NCBI GenBank assembly: GCA_021812825.1
Contig: JAKAMO010000161.1
Location: 1-5,100 of the forward strand
Length of the DNA: 5,100 bases
Direction of reading: 5' to 3'
Origin: a bacterium
Lineage (GTDB): Bacteria > Elusimicrobiota > Elusimicrobia > Elusimicrobiales > UBA9959
The notes below the pieces were generated by a model. The model was not told the origin of the DNA and searched no databases. It saw only the letters and a list, made by a program, of their open reading frames with translations. Below, in pieces: positions 1 through 5,100 of this stretch; position 1 is the first letter of the stretch, and each line of letters opens with the position of its first letter. Made by a program: the position numbers and the translations under genes.

Positions 1-159
1 GGGAGTCAGCAATGCAGACGTGGTGACAGCAAAGAGATCAAAAGGAGGAACTGCCTGGGGATGGTCCCTTCGGTAACATTCTTAAGTGATTTGACAGGTT
101 CCCGCCGGCCGCTTTCTAGCCTCACGGGCTATATGCTACCCTTATTGCCGGTAGATCAT
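1..159. other. Lower-GC leader region upstream of cinA, no supported gene
   Basis: This stretch is about 52% GC by direct count (83 of 160 bases), while the genes beside it are much richer (72% in 301-360). The frame shared with cinA is open right back to base 1. However, its codons here (TTA, AGT, TTG, ACA, CTA) are unlike those of the genes, and the translated peptide resembles nothing I know. A second + frame is open from base 2 to a stop at 74-76 and could be the tail of an upstream gene, but 24 residues are too few to judge. A TTGACA lies at 91-96 without a convincing -10 box at the right distance. It is most likely the intergenic and 5' untranslated region of cinA. Confidence 0.5.
41..48 (+). 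promoter_or_regulatory. Strong Shine-Dalgarno-like motif, start-deciding but poorly placed
   Basis: AAAGGAGG sits 12 bases before an in-frame ATG at 61. This is the only strong ribosome-binding motif near the 5' end of cinA. Its spacing to ATG 61 is longer than ideal. The ATG at 160, preferred from family length, has only a weak GGTAG at 150-154. The motif may therefore serve a 33-residue N-terminal extension of CinA, a short leader peptide, or nothing. Confidence 0.35.
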
Positions 160-1389
160 ATGGCCGTCACCGGAAAGGGAAAAGCCGAGATAGTCTGCAC
201 GGGTTCGGAGCTGCTCAGCGGCAAGTTGAACCTGTACGTCCCGCTTTTCCACGAGAAACTGGCCCCGCTGGGCTTCCGGATAACAGGCGAGCGGTCCTCG
301 GGCGACAGTCTGGAAGGGATACGGGATTCGCTGGCCGCCGCCCTCAGGCGGGCCGACCTCGTGGTCGCCTGCGGCGGACTCGGCCCCACTTTCGACGACC
401 TCACCCGCCAGGCGGCGGCCGCCGCGCTAGGCAGGAGGATCGTATACTCCAAGGGCTGCGAGAAGATATTGGCGTACAACTACGGACTGAAGAAGCTGCC
501 GCCGAATTTCCGCGACCAGTGCCTGCTCGTCGAGGGGGCCAAGCCGCTGGAGAACACCGCCGGCACGGCATTCGGCCAGGTCCTGACCCGCGGCCGCCGC
601 AAGATGCTCGTGCTGCTCCCCGGTCCGCGCAGGGAATGGGAACCGATGTTCCCCAACTTCCTCGAAGAGGAAATCCGTTCATTTTTCCGCTTCCGCCCAG
701 CGCGGGTGGTAAAACTGCACGCGGCCGGCCTCTGGGAAACGCAGGCGGAGAAACTGCTGCGGCCGGTCATGTCGCGCTTCCCGAGACTGGATTTCACGAT
801 ACTGGCCGGCGCGGGCACGGTTGATTTCCTCGTCTCCGGGGACGATTCCGAAGGGGCCGTCTCCCGGGCGGAGAAGGCCTGCTGTAAAGCCCTTGGGCCG
901 GCGCTGTACGGTTCCGGGGAGGAGACGCCCGCCTCCGCGGCAGGGAAGCTGCTGCTGGCCGCCGGCCGCACCCTGGCCTGCGCCGAATCCTGCACCGGCG
1001 GGCTCGCCGCGAAGCTGATCACCGATATCCCGGGCAGTTCTGCCTGGTTCCTGGGAAGCTGCGTAGCATACTCCAACTCCGCGAAGACGGCACTGCTGGG
1101 AGTGAAGCGCTCGACCCTGGTCAGGCACGGCGCGGTGTCCTCCGAGTGCGCGGCCGAGATGGCCGCCGGGGCCCGCAGGCGCTTCGGCGCCGATTACGCG
1201 TTCTCGGTGACCGGCATAGCCGGTCCTGACGGCGCGGCCCCCGGCAAGCCCGTAGGCCTGGTCCACTTCGGCCTCGCGGGCCCGCGCGGGTGCCGCACCT
1301 TCCGCAGGCAGTTCCGCGGGGACCGCGGTTTCATCCGCACGTTCTCGGCCAATTTTATTTTGGACGAGCTCCGGAAAATTATAAAATAA
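160..1389 (+). CDS. cinA: CinA-family protein: putative ADP-ribose pyrophosphatase / nicotinamide-nucleotide amidase
   Basis: This is a cytoplasmic two-domain CinA protein. In characterised members the N-terminal COG1058 domain hydrolyses ADP-ribose, and the C-terminal PncC domain deamidates NMN to nicotinate mononucleotide, salvaging NAD by-products. Numbering is from ATG 160. The first domain spans about residues 9-175, with GSELLSG (15-21), the signature GGLGPTFDDLT (72-82) and LLPGPRREWEPMF (152-164). A linker region follows to about 255. The PncC domain spans about 258-405, with AESCTGG (275-281, nucleophile region), PGSSAWFLG (291-299), AYSNSAK (303-309) and TGIAGP (351-356). The length of 409 residues matches the usual 410-425. 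The same frame opens at ATG 61 (442 residues), which has the better Shine-Dalgarno, but those extra 33 residues are not family-like and use atypical codons. Residues 24-26 read NLY where I remember NTN in most homologues. It heads a probable operon with the lipoprotein gene. Confidence 0.93.
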   Translation: MAVTGKGKAEIVCTGSELLSGKLNLYVPLFHEKLAPLGFRITGERSSGDSLEGIRDSLAAALRRADLVVACGGLGPTFDDLTRQAAAAALGRRIVYSKGCEKILAYNYGLKKLPPNFRDQCLLVEGAKPLENTAGTAFGQVLTRGRRKMLVLLPGPRREWEPMFPNFLEEEIRSFFRFRPARVVKLHAAGLWETQAEKLLRPVMSRFPRLDFTILAGAGTVDFLVSGDDSEGAVSRAEKACCKALGPALYGSGEETPASAAGKLLLAAGRTLACAESCTGGLAAKLITDIPGSSAWFLGSCVAYSNSAKTALLGVKRSTLVRHGAVSSECAAEMAAGARRRFGADYAFSVTGIAGPDGAAPGKPVGLVHFGLAGPRGCRTFRRQFRGDRGFIRTFSANFILDELRKIIK

Positions 1390-1425
1390 CCCCTAGGGAA
1401 ATACAGGCACCAGGAGACCATATCC

Positions 1426-1974
1426 ATGAAGAAGATATTTCTAGCAACCGCCGCCGCCATGGCGCTCGCCGCCTGCGGGAAGGAACAGCCCGCCCAGGAG
1501 GCGGCGGCCCCCACTACGCCGCCGTCGTCCAGCGCTCACGTAGCGGAAGGCTACGTCAAGAAGGACACCTATTTCCGTCTGCCCGGCGCCGCCGGCGGCG
1601 AGATCGACCTCGCGGCATACTCTGGGAAGCCCGTCATCGTGATGTTCTTCACCGAAACCTGCCCCTACTGCAGGAAGGCCGGGCCTTTCATTCAAAAGGT
1701 CTATACGGCCTACGGCCCCAAGGGTCTCGGAGTGGTGGGCATCTGCGTGCAGGACAGTCCCAAGGCCGCGCTCAACTTCGCGAAGGACCTGGGAGTCACG
1801 TTCCCGCTGGCCTACAACGGCGGCGAGATCTCACGCAAATACCGGACCCAGGGCGTACCGTACATCTACCTGCTGAACTCCGGCCACGACATCTACGACG
1901 TCTGGGAAGGCTATGACTCCCAGTACGATCAGCCCATAATCTCCGCGGTGGAGAAGCTGCTGGCGAAGAAATAA
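1426..1974 (+). CDS. Thioredoxin-fold (TlpA/AhpC-TSA-like) lipoprotein with CPYC active site
   Basis: This 182-residue exported lipoprotein is predicted to act on thiols outside the cytoplasm. The N-terminus is a lipoprotein signal: two Lys, a hydrophobic stretch and LAAC, with the lipidated Cys at 17. An Ala/Pro/Ser-rich linker (about 22-37) would hold the domain off the membrane. The redoxin domain runs from about 48 to 180: the strand PVIVMFFTET, then CPYC at 79-82, and the cis-proline loop GVPYIY at 143-148. CPYC is the classic glutaredoxin centre, while TlpA/ResA proteins more often carry a C-x-P-C motif, so the redox behaviour could differ. The start is supported by AGGAG at 1412-1416, 9 bases before the ATG. 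It lies 36 bases after cinA and 23 before the next gene, probably co-transcribed. Reductase, disulfide exchange and peroxidase roles cannot be told apart from sequence. Partners such as a DsbD/CcdA-type reductant donor are not in the window. Confidence 0.9.
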   Translation: MKKIFLATAAAMALAACGKEQPAQEAAAPTTPPSSSAHVAEGYVKKDTYFRLPGAAGGEIDLAAYSGKPVIVMFFTETCPYCRKAGPFIQKVYTAYGPKGLGVVGICVQDSPKAALNFAKDLGVTFPLAYNGGEISRKYRTQGVPYIYLLNSGHDIYDVWEGYDSQYDQPIISAVEKLLAKK

Positions 1975-1997
1975 TTTCCGGCGGCTGAGGGGGGAAC

Positions 1998-3107
1998 ATG
2001 TCAACGGCCATACAGCAGGGCACCATCCTGGTCCACCGCGTCTTCGACGTGGCGGGGGAGATCTCCCTGCCGCGCGCGGAACAGTTGCTGAGCGCGGAAG
2101 CGAAAGCGCAGAGGCTAAAGTTCGGCACCGACACCCGGCGCGCTATCATAATGCGGGAGTCCCCGCTGACGGCCGGACTTGGAGAGGAAGCGCTCGACCT
2201 CCCCTCCGGCAGGCAGAAGGCGCGCATCTTCGCCCGCGTCTGGAACTACGGCGTCATCTCGGTCACGCTGGAGATAGCCATCCCGGCCGGCACCTCCTGG
2301 GAGTCGCTGGTGCGCATGGCCGCCGAGCTGGAGGCCTCCGACGAGGTGGAGTTGCTCGCCATTTCCAGGAAGGACGCCATCAAGAAGCTGATCCTCCCCG
2401 CCATGACCGGCCCGGCCGAATGGGAAGTCTACGAGGACTACATCACCTACCTGATACAGAAGGCCGACGGCTCCGAGAACCCGAAGGACTTCATCCGCAG
2501 CGTTGACGTGGCGGCGCTGATACTGGCCGAGGACAGAGAGAAGCTCGGAGAGGAATCCCGCAACTTCATACTGGAAAGCGCGATACAGTATTCGTCCTCG
2601 GACCTGGCGGTGATAGACTGGAACTCCGCGCTGCTGATAGAGCCTGACGGAGAGCGCGACGTCGCCGACGTGATAGAGTTCTCGCTGACGCACCTGCTGG
2701 AGTTCCGTTACTACGACGAGATGCTGGGCAGGAAGCTCGACGAGCTCTACGACACGATGGACCAGAAGAGGGAGAGCGTAGCGAACATCTTCAAGAACGT
2801 CTACGCCGATATCGCCGAGGACTCCAGCCGCAAGTACATGGAATTCTCCGAGTTCCTGGGAAGGGTCGAGAACTCGCTGAAGACGGTCGGCGACCCCTAC
2901 CTGGCGGTCGCGTTCAGGGCCTCGGCCCTGGAGTTCCACTTCGACGACTGGAGGAAGAGCATCTCCCGCAAGATGGAGACCCTGGCCCAGATCAGCCAGA
3001 TCCTGCACGGGGAGGTCAACACCCGCCGCAGCCACTGGCTCGAAATAATAATAATCCTGCTGATCGCGATCGAGCTGATCCCCTTCATGCAGGGCATCTT
3101 CCGCTGA
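1998..3107 (+). CDS. DUF155/RMD1-like protein with C-terminal membrane anchor, function unknown
   Basis: This 369-residue protein resembles the DUF155 family (yeast Rmd1/Sif, human RMND1) and a bacterial relative of it. That is my recognition of motifs, not a search. The N-terminal part has ARIFARVWNYGVISVTLEI (77-95), like the family's 'YGv' strand. The middle has YSSSDLAVIDWNSALLIEP (198-216), then DVADVIEFSLTHLLEFRYYD (221-240). Residues 241-335 look largely helical and charged. The end, HWLEIIIILLIAIELIPF (346-363), is one hydrophobic segment after basic residues (NTRRSH). This suggests a tail anchor with the bulk in the cytoplasm and only about 6 residues beyond. There is no signal peptide. 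The ATG follows a G-rich ribosome-binding stretch (GAGGGGGG, 1987-1994). Mitochondrial RMND1 supports translation and membrane organisation, but the bacterial role is unknown. It is the last gene of the + strand group. Confidence 0.8.
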   Translation: MSTAIQQGTILVHRVFDVAGEISLPRAEQLLSAEAKAQRLKFGTDTRRAIIMRESPLTAGLGEEALDLPSGRQKARIFARVWNYGVISVTLEIAIPAGTSWESLVRMAAELEASDEVELLAISRKDAIKKLILPAMTGPAEWEVYEDYITYLIQKADGSENPKDFIRSVDVAALILAEDREKLGEESRNFILESAIQYSSSDLAVIDWNSALLIEPDGERDVADVIEFSLTHLLEFRYYDEMLGRKLDELYDTMDQKRESVANIFKNVYADIAEDSSRKYMEFSEFLGRVENSLKTVGDPYLAVAFRASALEFHFDDWRKSISRKMETLAQISQILHGEVNTRRSHWLEIIIILLIAIELIPFMQGIFR

Positions 3108-3108
3108 A

Positions 3109-3131
3109 GGCCCTAGATCTTCTCCAGGGCC
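3109..3131. terminator. Possible weak bidirectional terminator hairpin between convergent genes
   Basis: GGCCCT (3109-3114) pairs perfectly with AGGGCC (3126-3131) around an 11-base loop. It begins in the 5-base gap between the stop codons of the DUF155-like gene and the M23 peptidase gene and extends into the peptidase's last codons. The stem is only 6 bp and there is no T-tract on either strand, so a role in ending transcription is a guess from position. Confidence 0.25.
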
Positions 3132-4282
3132 GCGATCGCCGCCGCGACCACGGCTTTCGCCTTTCCGCTGATCCCGCCGCTGGCGCGGTACTTTATCTTG
3201 AGGAAATTGAGGGGGGTACCCCTCAGCTTAAGCCTGAAGTCGAGGTGCGGCCCGCTCGCGAGGCCGCTGGCCCCGACGTAGCCGATCACGTCCCCCTGCG
3301 AGATCCTGGCCCCCGGGCGCACGCCCTTGGCGTAACGCGAGAGATGCCCGTACGTGCTCTCGTACCCGCCGCCGTGCTTGAGGATGATGAGGCGGCCGTT
3401 CTGGCCTTTCCAGCCGGCGTAAGCGACCCTGCCGTCGGCTATCGCCGAGACGGGCGTGCCGGTAGGGGCCGCGTAGTCTATGCCGTAATGCGGCCGGAAG
3501 ATCTTGAGCACCGGATGGAAGCGGCGGGCCGTGAAGAAGGACGAGATCCGCCGGTAATGCAGAGGCGCGCGCAGGAACATGCTGCGCAGCGAATCCCCGT
3601 TCTCGTCGTAATAGCCGTCGCCCCAGGCGGCCGCGTTCTTGTCGCCGCTCTCGCTGCCGTGGTAATAGGCCGCGGTGATCCTCTGATAGACGACCTTCCC
3701 GGACGGGTCGGTCTTGTAATCCCAGGCAAGCGCCCATTTATCGCCGTCCCGGACCTCGGTCAGGAAGTCCACCGACCAGGAGAAGATGTCGGCGTAGTCG
3801 AGGATCACGGCGGCGGGAACTCCGCTGGACGTCATGGATTCCCACAGCGAGGACTTGATGTCTCCGGAGACCATCAAGGAGGACGCGGTGAGCTCCACGG
3901 AGGACACCGACAGCGAATAGCCTCCCGAGGATGGCAGCAGGGTGTACTCCTTAAGGTCCTTCGTGACCGTCAGCTTCAGCAGCGCGCCCCAGGTGGAAAA
4001 GGTCAGGGAATACGGGTCCTCGGGGCGCAGGCGGCGCAGGTTGAGGCCCCTAGCCAGCTGCTTCGAGACCTTGTAGCGCTCGCCGTCCCCCAGCCCCTCG
4101 CTCTTCAGCAGCGAATCCAGGCTGCCGGAGAAGGTGCCGCTGGAGACGCGCACGGGTGGCTCCGACGGACCGGAGACTACCCGTCTCAGGGAATAGACGC
4201 CGGCCGCCAGCAGCAGCGCCGCCGCGGCGCCGGCGGCTATCCATTTGTTCCTATCGCTCGAAGATCGCACGTTGTCTGACAT
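3113..4282 (-). CDS. Membrane-anchored M23 (LytM/MepM-like) murein endopeptidase
   Basis: This 389-residue envelope protein is predicted to cut peptide cross-links in peptidoglycan. Residues 14-31 form one N-terminal membrane segment (WIAAGAAAALLLAAGVYS) with no lipobox. A LysM/OapA-like and MepM-type middle region (about 48-245) includes SGTFSGSLDSLL and SWSVDFLTEVRDGDKWAL (168-185). The M23 domain spans about 245-362. Visible active-site elements are HYGID (H265 and D269, first two zinc ligands), H303, TYGHLS (H313, catalytic) and GPHLD (H346, catalytic; D348 where most members have the third zinc-binding His). The order of elements matches E. coli MepM. An Asp here may occur in some natural M23 members, so activity is plausible but not certain. 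The ATG lies 4 bases after the glutamine synthetase stop and lacks a purine-rich ribosome site, suggesting translational coupling. The C-terminal 20 residues are Ala-rich and of unknown role. Confidence 0.92.
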   Translation of the reverse strand: MSDNVRSSSDRNKWIAAGAAAALLLAAGVYSLRRVVSGPSEPPVRVSSGTFSGSLDSLLKSEGLGDGERYKVSKQLARGLNLRRLRPEDPYSLTFSTWGALLKLTVTKDLKEYTLLPSSGGYSLSVSSVELTASSLMVSGDIKSSLWESMTSSGVPAAVILDYADIFSWSVDFLTEVRDGDKWALAWDYKTDPSGKVVYQRITAAYYHGSESGDKNAAAWGDGYYDENGDSLRSMFLRAPLHYRRISSFFTARRFHPVLKIFRPHYGIDYAAPTGTPVSAIADGRVAYAGWKGQNGRLIILKHGGGYESTYGHLSRYAKGVRPGARISQGDVIGYVGASGLASGPHLDFRLKLRGTPLNFLKIKYRASGGISGKAKAVVAAAIAALEKI

Positions 4283-4286
4283 AGGC

Positions 4287-5100
4287 TCAGCAGTAGAGGT
4301 AGGTCTCGACCAGCCTCCTTATCTCCTCTTCCTTGCCGAAAAGGCGCTCGCTCAGGCTGCGGTCGTCATAGGCCTTCAGCCGCTTGACCGCCCCGTCGAT
4401 GACCTGCGGGGGGAACACGCCGCGCTCCTCGAAGGCGGCCCTCGACTTCTCTAACGCCTCGGCGGAAGCCCAGCAGGAGGAAGGCAGCTTGGGGAACTTC
4501 TGCTGCAGTCCCGCGTGGGCCTTGTCGTAGATGTTCTTGTCCACGAAATGCCTGTCGGCGAAGGACAGCGCGTCCTTCCGCTCGAACCCCCGGCGGGCCG
4601 CCACGCAGAGCGCGGCCAGCAGCAGGTGGACGTTGGCGGAGCCGTCCGCGGAACGGACCTCCACCGTCTGGTTGGATTCGACCGCCGCGGGCGCCGAGCC
4701 CGGGTTGGCGTCCTTGACCATCCCGGCGGCGTTCATCCAGCCCAGCGGGATGCGTATCAGCGCGGAACGGTTGCGGTAGGCCCAGCAGACATTGATGGGC
4801 GCCTCCTGGTGCGGGACGAGGCGGAAATACGAGGTCGGCACCGTATTGCCGAACGCGGTCATCGGCGCGGCCAGCTCAAGGAAGCCGGCTACCATGCGGC
4901 GCGCGGCGGCGGACAGGCCGCCCTTCTCCAGCATGACGCTCCTGCCGTTCTTCATCAGGCAGGTGTGCACGTGCAGACCGGAGCCGGCGTGCCCTATGGA
5001 GATCTTCGGGGCGAAGGACACCACGACGCCGTACTTGTGGCCGATGCCGGAAAGTAGCCACTTCGCCACGGCCAGCTGGTCGGCGGCCTCCGAGGCCGGC
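4287..5100 (-). CDS. Glutamine synthetase, C-terminal part (gene runs off the right edge)
   Basis: This is the C-terminal 270 residues of a glutamine synthetase (glutamate + NH3 + ATP to glutamine). The reading frame stays open to base 5100, so the start lies outside the window. A GTG at 5067-5069 is internal, because conserved sequence (EAADQLAVAKWLL) continues upstream of it. Catalytic-domain motifs are GSGLHVH (codons at 4965-4985, substrate and metal region), NTVPTSYFRLVPHQEAP, RNRSALIR (4752-4775, phosphate and glutamate binding) and VEVRSADGSAN (from 4664). The LVPHQEAP...CWAYRNRS and FPKLPSSCWASAEALE segments resemble a divergent GlnA-like group of about 450-500 residues that I recall from Bacteroidetes and other anaerobes, rather than the E. 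coli type. KNIYDK places a Tyr (4527-4529) where enterobacterial GlnA has its adenylylated Tyr. It is followed after 4 bases by the M23 peptidase gene. A gamma-glutamyl-ligase relative is less likely, since the ammonia and glutamate motifs are intact. Confidence 0.92.
   Translation of the reverse strand, partial: PASEAADQLAVAKWLLSGIGHKYGVVVSFAPKISIGHAGSGLHVHTCLMKNGRSVMLEKGGLSAAARRMVAGFLELAAPMTAFGNTVPTSYFRLVPHQEAPINVCWAYRNRSALIRIPLGWMNAAGMVKDANPGSAPAAVESNQTVEVRSADGSANVHLLLAALCVAARRGFERKDALSFADRHFVDKNIYDKAHAGLQQKFPKLPSSCWASAEALEKSRAAFEERGVFPPQVIDGAVKRLKAYDDRSLSERLFGKEEEIRRLVETYLYC

Noticed and set aside
2..76. Open + frame ending at a stop at 74-76, possible tail of an upstream gene
   Set aside because: Only 24 residues are visible and they match no family I know. 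It overlaps the putative ribosome site and ATG 61, so it cannot be supported.
91..119. TTGACA as a sigma70 -35 box for cinA
   Set aside because: With a 17-base spacer the -10 would be TTCTAG, a poor match. The better TATGCT at 132-137 is 35 bases away. Mentioned only as part of the leader ambiguity.
117..131. Hairpin TAGCC-TCACG-GGCTA as a terminator or riboswitch element
   Set aside because: It has only a 5-bp stem, no T-tract and no surrounding conserved architecture, so it is expected by chance.
1391..1398. CCCTAGGG palindrome between cinA and the lipoprotein gene
   Set aside because: A single 8-base palindrome without a second copy or flanking operator-like symmetry is not enough to call a binding site.
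2115..3035. Long open frame on the - strand inside the DUF155-like gene
   Set aside because: It lies antisense to a gene with clear family motifs and a good ribosome site. Its translation is rich in Val, Gly, Leu and Arg with no recognisable domain, as expected for the antisense of a GC-rich gene.
4203..4232. GC-rich repeat-like and palindromic run (GCC/GGC triplets)
   Set aside because: It encodes the Ala-rich membrane segment of the M23 peptidase. The repetition follows from Ala codons in a GC-rich genome.
3245..4279. Long open frame on the + strand antisense to the M23 peptidase
   Set aside because: The - strand protein has a complete M23 architecture. The + frame has low-complexity Gly/Arg/Val composition and no motif, so it is a shadow.

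Overview
The window is a dense, GC-rich stretch of bacterial chromosome with five protein genes, one of them cut by the right edge. I see no RNA gene, CRISPR array, insertion sequence or phage gene. A lipoprotein signal, a MepM-like murein endopeptidase and a DUF155/RMD1-like membrane protein point to a diderm bacterium. Ile is often encoded by ATA, and AGG and CGG are frequent Arg codons, despite high GC. This mix is compatible with an uncultured diderm lineage such as Elusimicrobiota or a deltaproteobacterial-type group, but the sequence alone does not settle the taxonomy.

Left half, + strand: a leader of about 160 bases with lower GC (about 52% by count) holds no gene I can support. It is followed by cinA, a two-domain CinA/PncC protein of NAD(P)-cycle repair. 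Next, 36 bases later, is a thioredoxin-fold lipoprotein of the TlpA/AhpC-TSA type with a CPYC active site. After a further 23 bases comes a 369-residue DUF155/RMD1-like protein with a C-terminal membrane anchor. The short gaps and shared strand suggest one transcript.

Right half, - strand: a glutamine synthetase of the divergent 'LVPHQEAP' type enters from the right edge and ends 4 bases before the start of a membrane-anchored M23 (MepM-like) peptidase. The two appear to be translationally coupled. The peptidase and the DUF155-like gene converge with only 5 bases between their stop codons, where a small hairpin lies.

Working picture: housekeeping and envelope maintenance, covering nucleotide repair, extracytoplasmic thiol chemistry, cell-wall remodelling and nitrogen assimilation. 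I found no clearly new system. The points most worth a second look are the altered third zinc ligand in the M23 peptidase (HLD rather than HLH), the tight glutamine synthetase-peptidase coupling, a glutaredoxin-style CPYC centre in a TlpA-like lipoprotein, and the uncertain cinA start.
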